Source: Melieria omissa
Lineage: Eukaryota > Arthropoda > Insecta > Diptera > Ulidiidae
NCBI GenBank assembly: GCA_963971225.1
Contig: OZ020269.1
Location: 93,895,540 to 93,959,539, forward strand
Direction of reading: 5' to 3'
DNA: 64,000 bases
Part shown: in pieces, positions 1 to 10,444 of the stretch
How the letters are laid out: each line of letters begins with the position of its first letter
Numbering within the stretch: the first letter of the stretch is position 1
Translations under genes and position numbers: made by a program
Notes under the pieces: generated by a model
The model's input: the letters and a program-made list of their open reading frames with translations, nothing else
What the model was told of the DNA's origin: nothing
The model's database searches: none

Positions 1-163
1 GACATATTAGTTTAAGCAAAGTTAAGACTTAAGTTAAGTGAATGTTATTGCAAATTTCTTAGAGTTCTAAGTTCTCATATCAACGTTTAATACTTAAGGC
101 AGTTTAAGCTGAGCTTAATTTATGTGTTTTTCGTCACTTTTTTTATTTGACTTTTACATTGAG

Positions 164-419
164 TTAAATCTAGTTAAGTCCAGTTGCCTTAAATCAATGT
201 TTCCGAGCATTTCATATGCTTTTAAACACTTAAGTTTAGTTAAGCATTTCATATGCTTTTAAAGACTTAAGTTTAGTTAAGTCAACTTAACTTAAATCTA
301 GTTAAGTCCAGTTGCCTTAAATCAATGTTTCCGAGCATTTCATATGCTTTTAAAGACTTAAGTTTAGTTAAGCATTTCATATGCTTTTAAAGACTTAAGT
401 TTAGTTAAGTTAACTTAAC
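164..419. repeat. Two-copy tandem duplication, 128-bp unit
   Basis: Two adjacent copies (164-291 and 292-419) begin with TTAAATCTAGTTAAGTCCAG and agree almost throughout. Each copy itself holds two shorter repeats built on GCATTTCATATGCTTTTAAA followed by ACTTAAGTTTAGTTAAG. The surroundings from 1 to 480 are rich in TTAAGT. Nothing here is coding. Confidence 0.85.
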
Positions 420-2321
420 GCAACCTTTTAGGGCTTTATAGAAGCTTTTTGGGATAAGTTAAGTGATCTTAAGTTAGGATTATTAAACATTTTGCAATCT
501 TTATGGTTCAAGTGAAGTTATTTCGCCTTAACATAAGAATGTTTGGCCCCCAAACACCCACCCACCCCACCCCCCACCTTCCTTAAATGCTCATAAGGAA
601 TCGTATTGCAAAATAAGAAAACAATTTTCTAATAATAATTTTTAATTTTTGTATTTTATTTGGCTCTAAAAAGTAGTAAAATTCCCAAAAGATTTTCTTC
701 TAGAAATTCATTCAGTCAAATAATAAAATACCAATTTGTTGTAATTTTCAATCCATTCGGCATTTTAGTGCCAATGTTTCTTGACATCTTACATGCTTTC
801 TAAATAATGAGCTTTCACACTGATTAATCCTTGACGTCCACACAATGAAATCAGAAAATAATTCAAAAAAAAAATGCATAAATACTTAGTTTTGGCAACA
901 AGTAATCAATTCGGCTAATACTTAAAAGAACATTTCATAAACTCCCAGCTGACATTTCATTTTGAATTTGCTTTGCCATTGCGCCAAAAAATAAAAATAA
1001 ATTGCCAACGCCGAGCAGCCAAAACTTTAAAACTAACTTTTGCGCACAATTTATTGTTAGACAAAAATCGATGAAAAAAAATTTAAATCAGTTCTTATTA
1101 GTGCTGCAAACATTGAAGTCTGCTTTATTGATTTCATGCGCGATGGCTTTTGGCTTTGGGGAATTTATGAAATTGAAACACTTTAGAAAATCAAAATGCT
1201 TCCGGCAATGATTGCAGCTTCCACAAGGATAACTTCTACAACACACACACATACACACATATGTATTTGTATATGTGTGTTTGTGCTTTAGCGCTCACCT
1301 ATCGCAATGTAAGTGCCGGCCCATACATTTATCACAGAATTTATCGTCTGGAATGAGCTTTGATGATGTGGAAATTTTTTCTCGTTAAATTTAAACTTAC
1401 CGCATAGTCGGACGTCTTGGCGTGTTTGCCTTATTGATTTCGCTCTGGAATTGCAATGTGAAGAAAATAGCAAAAAAAAAGCAGAACTGCGCCCAAAAGT
1501 AAAGTTGCGTCCGCGTCCAGTGCGGAGTCATAATTCGTAGCTGCCGTTCATGTCCGTTCGTTCGTTCGTTCGTTGGTTGGCGTTAAGTGCAATTGAAGTT
1601 GCGTAGCGAGTGATGTTTCCAAGCCAAACAAGCAGTTGCCATGTGGATCGAGTTCGATTCTGGCCACAGTGGCTGCTGCGCGTCGTCAGCCTCAATCAGG
1701 CCGCAACTTGCCGCATGTGTTTAAATATTAATTTCTGCACGTTGCACTGCATTAAGCAATGCAAGAGCAAAAACTATGCTATTTTTAGATGTCTTTGACT
1801 TGGCGGCAGAATGTGCAAAGTGCAGTGCTTGGGCGCTTAGCTTAGGACGGCGTCAGCACTTTGGGACTGATTAATTTTTTATTAAGCCACGTTCTCGCAT
1901 GCGGAATATTTGCATGTTTTTAACATTTGTTGTTTCTTTCGACTTTTCACTGCACTGGGTGTCAGTTTGTTTGTTGTTGCAGTTGTTATTTTAATGCTGC
2001 GGTAGCATTATATGCAAATGTTATGCAGCGAACAGTGGGCGTGAGGCGTTAAAAAAGTGAATAAACACAATGGAAATAAAACATTTTTGTTGCACTTTAA
2101 AATACTTAGTAAATAAATTCTACTCCCAAATACTTCCAAATACCCCGCCACCCCCCTTGTGTGCGCCACTGCATTCAGATATTGTCTTATTATGTCTGCA
2201 AAGTTGTTCTCGAATGGCTTTTCTTAGAGTTTGTTTACTAGTGTTCGAGAAATTTAAATGGCAGAATTGTAAGGTGTTCAATCCAGCAGCATTTGAACTT
2301 TCAGGGACTTAAAATTGGTAC
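420..2321. other. AT-rich noncoding stretch without a recognisable gene
   Basis: Only short accidental reading frames occur. Visible features are a C-rich run near 545-580, a (CA)n/(TG)n tract at about 1,238-1,290 and a short TTCG run near 1,556-1,574. I see no coding exon, RNA gene or element end. Confidence 0.6.
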
Positions 2322-2745
2322 TCCCGATATTCCGGGATTTTCTTCTGAGCAACTTTTTTAGTACAAAATTATAGAAAATTGGCAATCCCGATATTTCGGG
2401 ATTTTGTTCTGGGCAACTTTTTTAGTACAAAATGGCACTCCCGATATTCCGGGATTTTGTTCTGGGCAACTTTTTCTGTACAAAATTATAGAAAAATTGG
2501 CACTCCCGATATTCCGGGATTTTGTTCTGGGGAACTTTTTCTGTACAAAATTATTGAAAACTTGGCACTCCCGATATTCCGGGATTTTGTTCTGGGCAAC
2601 TTTTTCTGTACAAAATTATAGAAAATTGGCAATCCCGATATTTCGGGATTTTGTTCTGGGCAACTTTTTTAGTACAAAATGGCAATCCCGATATTCCGGG
2701 ATTTTGTTCTGGGCAACTTTTTCTGTACAAAATTATAGATAATTT
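2322..2745. repeat. Satellite with palindromic core, seven copies in two unit lengths
   Basis: The core TCCCGATATTCCGGGA (or TCCCGATATTTCGGGA) starts at 2322, 2386, 2439, 2504, 2569, 2633 and 2686. The spacings are 64, 53, 65, 65, 64 and 53 bp. The core is a near-perfect inverted repeat. Each is followed by TTTTGTTCTGGGCAACTTTTT and TACAAAAT; the long units add TTATAGAAAATTGG. The copies at 2386 and 2633 share the variants CAATCCCGATATTTCGGG and a short spacer, which suggests a higher-order duplication. A decayed piece of a similar motif lies beyond the pentamer array, near 3,352-3,410. Confidence 0.85.
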
Positions 2746-3350
2746 AATTTAATTTTTTTTAATTTATTTTATTTTATTTAATTTAAGTTGATTTGATTTT
2801 GATTTATTTTTTTTATTTTATTTTATTTTTATTTTATTTTATTTTATTTTATTTTATTTTATTTTATTTTATTTTATTTTATTTTATTTTATTTTATTTT
2901 ATTTTATTTTATTTTATTTTGTTTTATTTTATTTTATTTTATTTAATTTTTTTTTTATTTTATTTTATTTTATTTTATTTTATTTTATTTTATTTTATTT
3001 TATTTTATTTTATTTTATTTTATTTTATTTTATTTTATTTTATTTTATTTTATTTTATTTTATTTTATTTTATTTTATTTATTTTATTTTATTTTATTTT
3101 ATTTTATTTTATTTTATTTTATTTTGTTTTATTTTATTTTATTTTATTTTATTTTATTTTATTTTATTTTATTTTTTATTTTATTTTATTTTATTTTATT
3201 TTATTTTATTTTATTTTATTTTATTTTATTTTATTTTATTTTATTTTATTTTATTTTATTTTATTTTATTTTATTTTATTGTATTTAATATTCTTTTATA
3301 TTTTATCTGTTTTTATTTTATATTTGATTTTTTAAATTTTATTTTATTTT
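2746..3350. repeat. (TTTTA)n pentanucleotide array, about 0.6 kb
   Basis: Almost pure ATTTT repeats run from about 2,812 to 3,285, with degenerate AT-rich flanks. One strand is nearly all T and A with no C. The long reading frame across it (Phe, Ile, Leu, Tyr repeats) is a product of the repeat and is not a gene. Confidence 0.95.
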
Positions 3351-5068
3351 AGCCCCGGGATATCGGTTCTGCAAAAAACAGCCGGGATCGCGGGATTGTG
3401 GGATCCCTGGATTAAATGCTTTACTGCAGAGTTGTTCATTTTGGGGACTTTTGTTCCGTACTCCACGTTTCGATCTAATTGCATCACTGATTCCTGTTTT
3501 TTTATGCTAAAAACAACATTTTTCATTTAGATTTTTTGTCAATTCGAACCACAGTTCTGTTCCACCTAAGCCTCTGATGTCATTTGAATATTACATTTCA
3601 CACGTGCGAGCAGCTCACAGCGAATCGAGCATAACATACATAACGCAGTTACATAGATGTAAGACACATGTGACATGCGACATTGCGCGGCTGTTTGTAT
3701 GTAAGCTAAAACCCAAAGGATGAATGCGTACAACTTGAAAAAGAACATTAACAGTTACAGAGACAAATGTAAAGTGAATGCACTTGCATGGTGTATGACT
3801 TTTTCTTCTCTATGGAACAGCTTTGGGATAAACAAATTCGAATAGTAAAAGAATTTACTTTAGTAAGAGGATTTCTACTACTAAACTAACATTGAGATAT
3901 TAGAATGTAAGAATGTACCATATAAATATGTACCTAAGTATGGAGGAACGAAGGTATGTGAAGAAAAAGGATATACACGAACATATGTGGAACCTTTCAG
4001 TGTGACAAGAACAATCAAATTGACTTGTCTGTGTTTTCAATGTTGCATCCATCTTTCATCTATTCCCGTTCGTTTTTCTCAAAATTTTTATATCTCATTC
4101 GGCCTTTATTCTATTTTTCCTTCACATTGAAAATACAATTTTTTAAGTAATTTTATTAACTTTTTTCAATACTTTCGGCTCTTATGTACAAACTTATACA
4201 ATTCTATGTATATATATACACATATGTAAATGCATTTATGTTCAATTGCCCATCAACAATGACCGCACCCACCATTCGCCCACACAATGCCGCGTCGCCG
4301 AATCCGCAATTGATTGCTGTGGTTTTCGAAATCGGCGCGTTTACAATTTTAATTGCCTGTCATTTTTTGCCTTGACAAAAACTTTTCGCGCCCCTCCGCG
4401 CACATGAAACTGTCAAAATTTTAATCCACCCTCCGGCTGGCCGAACCTCGTGGTCTGCCTTCGACTACGGCTGCGACTACGCACCGCGCACTCTGGACAC
4501 GTCCGGACTTTGCGCCGCTCAGCAGCCGCACTGCCAATTTTAATTCATTTAATTGAGCTGCCAATATTTGACCAAAATGTAATTAACAAAGCGCCTTTAA
4601 ATGTAACGACGGCGGCGGCGGCGACGGCGGGCATCGTTTGTCGAGTTTGCTTTTGACCAACAATGGCCCAAACGACTGGCGGCCGACACTGTAGGCTGTG
4701 TGTCGATTTATTTGCTTAATGCCGGCCGCCGGTTTAAAATGCTGTGGCTTTTATTTATGTTGTTGCGATTTATTGCAGTTTACCGTTTTATTGTTTGCAT
4801 TGTGCGTCCACGCTGCAATTAATTTAGAGTGAATTTCGATTTTACTGTTTTACTATTTATTTGTTTTTCATGCAGAATATGAAATTTGATGATTGTTGTG
4901 AGGTGGCAAACAACATTTTGAACTACCTGCACATAACTGTTTTGGATTTAATTCGATGGGCTGTTTTGTATGTAATTGGTTAGTGTTTGGTTATGGCTAA
5001 CTTGTTCAGAAGATATTGTTTCAAAATGGAAATAAGTACTTACACAATTTTGTGATTCTCCATGAAGG
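3351..5068. other. Noncoding stretch; GC-rich island near 4.38-4.74 kb
   Basis: No gene is supported. A GC-richer island at about 4,380-4,740 contains GGCGGCGGCGGCGACGGCGG, and several TAATTA/AATTAA homeodomain-type sites lie near 4,540-4,590. This resembles conserved fly noncoding DNA, but enhancer function is a guess. Confidence 0.4.
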
Positions 5069-5304
5069 GAGCAGTTTCCGTTTCGAAGTTCTTCCTTTTG
5101 AGATGCGAGATCTATGTTATCCCAAAAGGAGAGACCAATATGGAAAAGAAAAAGATATAGATATATTAAGAGTGATTCGAAGTAATTCTTGGATATAGTA
5201 GATACGAGACATTTGAGACATTTGAATCCCTTGCTATGACCAACTGAAGAAAGCGAGCGCAAAGAAAAAGAAGTGCCTGGAGACGGCAGGCCGTAACCCA
5301 TCGA
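5069..5304. repeat. Diverged direct duplication, copy 1
   Basis: This copy shares long blocks with 5,347-5,566: GAGATCT...ATCCCAAAAGG.GAGACC.ATATGG.AAAGAAAAAGATATA, AGAGTGATTCGAAGTA, GACCAACTGA and GGCAG.CCGTAACCC. The offset is about 278 bp. It is probably a fragment of an old dispersed element; the family is not recognised. Confidence 0.7.
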
Positions 5305-5346
5305 ATTAGTGCGTTCGTAGTCTCTACAGTTGTCCCTCTATCAAAA

Positions 5347-5566
5347 GAGCAGTTTACTGTCTAAACTCTTTTTTTGAAACGAGATCTTTGACATCCCAAA
5401 AGGTGAGACCGATATGGGAAAGAAAAAGATATAAAAATCATTAGAGTGATTCGAAGTATCTGTTGAAAATAGTAGAACGAGGCATTTGGAGACCCCATCA
5501 TCCCTTCGTGTGACCAACTGAGTCTCTGGAGAGAACTTTTGTGGCAGACCGTAACCCGTTAACGGG
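5347..5566. repeat. Diverged direct duplication, copy 2
   Basis: Second copy of the unit at 5,069-5,304, separated from it by about 40 bp. After the shared CCGTAACCC block the sequences diverge. From 5,567 to about 5,870 there is unassigned noncoding DNA. Confidence 0.7.
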
Positions 5567-5869
5567 TTGTTATGGCCAGTTAAGTAAGTAAGAAATGGGA
5601 TGACCATCTTTAGACAGGCAAGGGAAGCACTAAAGATACGAATGGGTAGCCAATCCGGAAGAGTTCTTAGTTTAGATCGTTGAACTCTTAGATGGCTAAC
5701 AGCATTGGTAACGTGGCCCACGGCACCTTCAGAATAAACCTATCGTTGTTAAACCTCGTTGAGGTTGTCACCAGTTGACTTCGTTTTGATGACAAGACAG
5801 ACCAGCTTTGGCTGGTAGAAACAGCGCCGTACGCAAGAGAATTTTAGAGTTTCAAGGCCTTCCCAAAAA

Positions 5870-6140
5870 TTTTAGTTACCAAATATAGTTTGAACGTGTA
5901 TTGGGCTAAAATTTGTGAACGGATCTCCTCCCTCTTCCCATATATGTGTCATTCCACTGGTTAAATGCGATGGGTGTTGGACAAGGGGTGTGGCGAAATT
6001 TTTGTGACTTAAATTTTCCGCGCATTTTTGAAATTCTAAGTCACACATCAATAGAACCGGATCGCACCCTTTGCCTGGAAGAATAGATTGGGCATTGCAT
6101 AAATGGGTTGTGGCAGTACCCATACAGTGCTGTATGAAGA
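5870..6140 (+). repeat. Dispersed repeat related to 45.2-45.6 kb
   Basis: It shares an ordered set of motifs with 45,230-45,560 in the same orientation: a TTCCACTGGTTAAA-like block, GTTGGACAAGGGG(T/C)GTGGC, and AAGTCACACATCAA / AAATCACACATCAA. The two copies are well diverged. The family is probably a nonautonomous DNA element, possibly Helitron-like. Confidence 0.55.
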
Positions 6141-6189
6141 AACTTAACATATTGGGACAAGCCACTTAAAACTTGCGTGTAAAGCCGCG

Positions 6190-6614
6190 GAGCCCTCCTC
6201 GGTCCTTTGTCCAACTTTTTTCCTTATCTTTATCAACGACCTATTGTCGTCGACGAAAAATCCCATCTACTCGTTTGCGGATGACAGCACCATTTGCCAT
6301 TCATACTCCTTCCCAAAGCGCCCCAGCTCTGTGAGAGAGAACGGCGCCGTATGAATGACATACTTAATAGCGACCTACAAATAATCTCCAAGTGGGGTTA
6401 AGCGAAGACCCAATGTTGCCTGTTATCCCCACATCTCAACATATCCCTGGTTATGGGTGGTGCGAGTATTGCGGAATCGGCAGCTCTTGATGTTTTGGGC
6501 ATGTCCATTAAGAACGATCTTCGTTGGAACGATCATATTTTTGGCGTGTCGAAAGAAGCAACCAAGTGCCTCTTAAAGCGGTGCAAATATTTTACTCCGT
6601 TCTATCTCCGCATA
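6190..6614 (+). pseudogene. CR1/Jockey-like LINE reverse transcriptase, upstream half (interrupted)
   Basis: Decayed reverse transcriptase of a non-LTR retrotransposon. Near 6,225-6,300 the reading gives INDL followed by SFADD, the fingers/palm and catalytic FADD box. Near 6,453-6,600 it gives a thumb-type segment (LDVLGMSIKNDLRWNDHI, then KRCKYFTPFYL). At least one stop and a frameshift separate these parts. The sequence stops abruptly at 6,614 within a short motif (CTATCTCCGCATA) and resumes after the copy of that motif at 8,618-8,630. The break is therefore an insertion of the LOA-like element. Endonuclease and ORF1 parts are absent. Placement in the CR1/Jockey group is from memory of family style; the decay is seen directly. 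Confidence 0.8.
6602..6614. repeat. 13-bp target-site duplication, left copy
   Basis: CTATCTCCGCATA, identical to 8,618-8,630. Removing one copy together with 6,615-8,617 restores the older LINE frame (Tyr-Leu-Arg-Ile-Ile-Tyr across the junction), so this is a true insertion footprint. Confidence 0.9.
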
Positions 6615-8532
6615 GAGCTTTTCAATACGGAGAATACGCGCTGGGAGCCTTCCTCGACATATCAGGGGCTTTCAACAATGTCTCCACAGAGGCACTGTTG
6701 GAAGGCCTTGCATCAATTGAGGTGCACCCACCCATACAGGACAGGATTGGTAATCTGTTGAATTGCCGTACAGTGGTAGCGGAGTGGGGCGCAACAACCA
6801 TGACGAGGAAGGCGAACAGGGGCACCCCCCAGGGGGTGTGCTCTCTCCGTTACTATGGAATCTAGTCGTTAACAAGATCCTTTTAAAGTTGAGGGACGGG
6901 GGGCCAAGGCTAACCGCATATGCGGATGACCTAGCCGTTGTCGTCTCAGGCAGGTGTCTCACCTCAATGAGCCAAGTACTCGAGAGGACACTGAAAGTGA
7001 TTAACAACTGGGCAAAGACTGTGGGACTGGAAACAAACCCAGACAAGACGGACTTAGTTCTTTTTACAACAAAGTACAAGATCCCAACCTGGCTTCCTCC
7101 CAAACTGAACAACACCACACTCACCCCCAAAACATCTACTAAGTACCTAGGAGTCATCTTGGACAGTAAACTGTCATGGAAATTGAATGTGGAAGACAGG
7201 AAAAGGAAAGCCTTGAACGCCTTATACGCTTGCAGGAAAATGCTCGGTAAGACTTGGGGCTTATCCCCCCGTCTCACACATTGGATTTACACTGCAGTGA
7301 TTAGACCCATTATGCTCTACGGGATCATAGTATGGTGGACTGCGGTGGACAAGAAGACCTATGCCAAAAGACTCGAGACTGTACAGAGAGCCGCTGGGTT
7401 GTGTATAACAGGCGCAATGCGCACCACTCCGACAGCGGCACTGGACAAAATCTTGGGATTTTATCCAATTGGTCTGACTGCGAAAAGCGTCGCTAAAAAG
7501 GCGGCGCTTAGACTCAAGGTAACTGGACAGCTCACGCTACGACATTACGGCCACAGCAGGTTACACGAAGGGGTAGGCGAAAGCTCAGACTACGCCGTAC
7601 CTCAAGCCAATTTCGACTTCAAACCCCACGTGATCCTAGAACCGGATGGGTGGCGACAGGGGCTCGAGCCCAGCCGCCAATCCTATAACCTGTTCACGGA
7701 TGGATCCAAGATGACAGAGGGAGTGGGATCTGCAGTTTTCTGTCCGGAACTTGACCTTCAACAGTCTTTCCGGCTCCCGGACTACTGCAGCATCTTCCAA
7801 GCAGAGGTACACGCTGCCACAAGAGCGGCGCAACTAGCAATGGATCGCACCCCTCCAGACTCTCGAATAAACATCTATATCGACAGCCAAGCAGCCATAA
7901 CAGCAGCAGCTGGGGTATTGTCAAACTCGATATGCGTACGGAACTGCAAAACCAAATTGGACGAACTCTGTCGCAACAGAGTGGTCACTATCTATTGGGT
8001 ACCGGGTCACAAAGGAGTTGAGGGAAATGAGAAGGCTGATGCGCTCGCCAAAGCCGGGGCACGACTGCCTACGGTTAGCGAGCCAGACATCCATCCACCC
8101 CTCTCCACGCTCAAGACGGAAATAGAAGAGAATATGATTCGTGAAGCGGCTTCCATGTGGGAGAGATCTACATCTCACAGGAGAGCAAAAATCATGCTTC
8201 GCGAACATAATGTCAACAACACAGAGTTTGTACTATCACTCCGAAGAGATGATTGCAAACTATTGACCGGGATACTCACGGGACACTGTCTCACACCGTC
8301 CCACGCTGCCAAACTTGGCTTGGTACCAAGTGATGCATGCACAAGATGTGGTGAAGACAGTGCCAAGGGTACCCTGGAGCATTTGCTGTGCCACTGCCCT
8401 GCTCTCTACAGATCACGGGTCAGCTGCCTCGGATCCGCGTCGTTCCCTTTCTTGGAAAGAGTCGCGGAACAAAAAAGCAGCGACTTACTTAGATTTGGCA
8501 AAACGTTTTTGACAAACTACATACAGGTCTGA
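6615..8532 (+). pseudogene. LOA-like LINE pol fragment: RT palm and thumb, RNase H, zinc motif
   Basis: C-terminal two-thirds of a LINE polyprotein. It opens at RT motif A (FLDISGAFNNV, catalytic Asp), then GTPQG/GVLSPLLWN, then AYADDLAVV with the YADD box intact. The thumb follows with YLGVILDSKLSW and QRAAGLCITG. An RNase H domain comes next with all acidic residues in place: TDGSK (Asp), AEVHA (Glu), YIDSQAA (Asp), and WVPGHKGVEGNEKADALA (His, Asp). A C-terminal Cys/His motif (CTRCGEDSAKGTLEHLLCHC) ends the protein. The frame is broken once, by loss of one G in the run near 6,832-6,836 (five G where six would keep frame); the second part is open from 6,763 to the stop at 8,530-8,532. An RNase H after the RT fits the LOA or I groups. 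Confident as a LINE, less so for the exact clade. Confidence 0.9.
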
Positions 8533-8617
8533 AGCTCCAGAACCTTTCTGGTACCACTATGGACCAACATGGTCTATGTGAGACCCCCCCGAGGGTCAGC
8601 CAGCCTAACCTACCTAC
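6615..8617 (+). mobile_element. 5'-truncated LOA-like LINE inserted in an older LINE
   Basis: A 2.0-kb insertion bounded by 13-bp duplications. It begins inside the reverse transcriptase palm, so it is 5'-truncated as usual for target-primed reverse transcription. It ends with a short 3' UTR (8,533-8,617) and the tail GCCTAACCTACCTAC rather than poly(A). A related TTAGG-type end is seen reversed at 29,452 and 22,926. Apart from one base lost in a G run, the reading frame is whole, so this copy is clearly younger than its host element. Confidence 0.85.
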
Positions 8618-8630
8618 CTATCTCCGCATA
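8618..8630. repeat. 13-bp target-site duplication, right copy
   Basis: CTATCTCCGCATA, the partner of 6,602-6,614. The older LINE continues directly after it. Confidence 0.9.
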
Positions 8631-9164
8631 ATTTACACCACTTACATCCGGCCCGAAAAGGAGTTGAACTCGCACCTATGGGTAGGGGCCTCAAAATCAC
8701 ATTTGGAGCTCCGGGACCGGGTGCAAAACCAGGCGATTAAGCTTATAGGGAACAGTAGGGCATCCAGGTCTATTGACTCCTTGGAACATGGTCGAAACGT
8801 GCCATGTGTGGTTATATTTTACAGATACTTTTTCGGTAATCGCTCAGCTTGCTGCCATCACTCCGGGTATTCCCCCGGGCAACCCGTTTGAACATTGGCA
8901 CCCATGCATTCCACGTCAAAACGATGTTCCAGCGCACTATGCACTGCAGAGAAAGTTCGTTCCTGGCCCGTACCGCGCGATTGTGGAATGGTCTCCTTGC
9001 AGATATTTTCCCCCAGCACTTATGATCTTGATGGGTTCAAGGCAAGAGTCGATAAATTCTTTACCCGAAATCCTTGCTCCCAACCTATATACCCTTCTTG
9101 ACCCAGCGTAATGCCTCGCATTTATATTCCCTGGGCGTTGGCACGTATTAAAAAGCAAAAGTGA
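8631..9164 (+). pseudogene. CR1/Jockey-like LINE, downstream half
   Basis: Continuation of the element cut at 6,614. Translation gives the thumb and C-terminal region: IYTTYIRP, then SHLWVGASKSHLELRDRVQ, AIKLIGNSRASRSIDSLEH and FYRYFFGNRSA. After frameshifts it gives DLDGFKARVDKFFTRNPCSQ and a final WALARIKKQK ending at TGA 9,162-9,164. There is no RNase H. At least two frame changes between about 8,880 and 9,050 show that it is dead. It ends almost exactly where an opposite-strand LINE fragment begins. Confidence 0.8.
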
Positions 9165-9665
9165 TTAGTAAGGAGGTCCATAATTACGGAAGACATTTCT
9201 TTATGCTGAGTGCAGGACATTCACATAGAATATGGAACCTTGTTTTCTGTTCTACCTTACACATGCTGCACACATCCGTTGAGGATATTCCCATATTTTT
9301 GAGATGGTACCTAAGTGAGCAATGCCTCGTTAGGTACCTAGTGAGGCTACGAAGGTCCTCTCAGTTTAGCATAAGGAGTTTGTTGGATAACCCTCTGTCC
9401 GGGACCAGGAATTGTTTTGGCTAACATTGGTCCTTGGTGTTGGTCCATTGGTCAGCAAATTCCTGGTCAGCCCAATTCCATAACCACTCCTGAATGTGTC
9501 CTCTTGGTAGTCTACAGAATGGTTCCGGGCCTATGAACACAAAAACCTTTTTGTTCATTTCCTCATTTCACCTCTACACACTAAAAATGTGTTCCCATCT
9601 TGGGTCCGAGGAGAGGTCAGTCATCACATCACTGCGACCTGCCCCAAGCGCTGCAAACTACGCAC
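9165..9665 (-). pseudogene. 3' end of an RNase H-type LINE (minus strand)
   Basis: Read on the minus strand, this gives a broken C-terminal region. IGPEPFC and a Trp-rich stretch (EWLWNWADQEFADQW) come first, then RSLTRYLTRHCSLRYHLKN, then the Cys/His motif VCSMC...FHILCECPALS near 9,205-9,275. That C-x2-C...H-x3-C-x-C pattern follows RNase H in LOA/I-type LINEs. Several stops are present. It abuts the end of the CR1/Jockey-like LINE and an RTE-like fragment. Confidence 0.65.
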
Positions 9666-9675
9666 GGATATCGGA

Positions 9676-10060
9676 TCACGTGGATATATAAATCAAATTT
9701 TTAAAGATCTCCCTCTCTGGTGAAATGACCCCAAGTAGCTCAAGCGATACTGCGATGCTGCCACAAAAAGTAATTTTGTTTCCCTTGTTCACTCCTCTCT
9801 GGAGCATAGGGCCTCCACCAGACTCTTCCATCTTACTCGATTCTGGGTTGTTGTTTTCGCGCCGTTCTATGTGGTGTTGACAGCGGCTAGTTTGCGTAGG
9901 GTCGACCTTCTCCAAGTGTTTGTTGGTCGATCGCGACTTCTACTCCCTTGCGGGTTCCAGTCCAGTGCCGTTCTCGTGATGCTGTCGGGTGGTTTTCTTA
10001 GCGTATGAGCTATCCATTTCCGTTTTCTACGCTTTATTTGCCTCAGAATGGGTTCCACAT
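9676..10060 (-). pseudogene. RTE-like LINE 3' end (minus strand)
   Basis: The minus-strand reading RKRKWIAHTLRKPPDSITR, then ALDWNPQGSRSRDRPTNTWRR, is the characteristic C-terminal tail of RTE-clade LINEs. After a frameshift it continues as RWKSLVEALCSR. The matching DNA motif (GGAGGCCCTATGCTCC) recurs on the plus strand at 59,869-59,884. This is a 3' fragment only, with frameshifts. From 10,061 to 10,440 nothing can be assigned. Confidence 0.7.
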
Positions 10061-10444
10061 TGGTAATCTTCCACAGTGAGTCGTTGCTAAAAAGTCAAAA
10101 AGTCGTAAAACTGCCGGAACAACGAGCGGTTAATGCCACCAGTGTCTCAAAGAAAAAACCGGCATGCTCGATCGGTTCTCCTGCTTTCCTCGAACCCCTG
10201 ACAGACGATAGCTTATCCGGAATTTTCATTTATTACCAATCACCGTATAACTCTCGTTTAGAGGGTGAGTAAGGTTCAGTTAAGGTCAGTAAAGTAAGAA
10301 CTTTCCCCCAAATAGATGGAAACTTGACAAATTTCATATGGTCTCATTATTCCCCTGACTTCTATGTGATCTTTTATGGGAAATCCCCTCAACTGAGTCT
10401 GGTTTTAGTCGCTAAAAATCTGAGAGGCTGCTAAAAAGAGATCT

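Noticed and set aside
2322..2745. CRISPR-like regular repeats
   Set aside because: Spacers are not unique; they are parts of the same repeating unit. The genome is eukaryotic.
2793..3335. 180-codon frame of Phe/Ile/Leu/Tyr that could look like a membrane protein
   Set aside because: It is the translation of the (TTTTA)n array and has no independent support.
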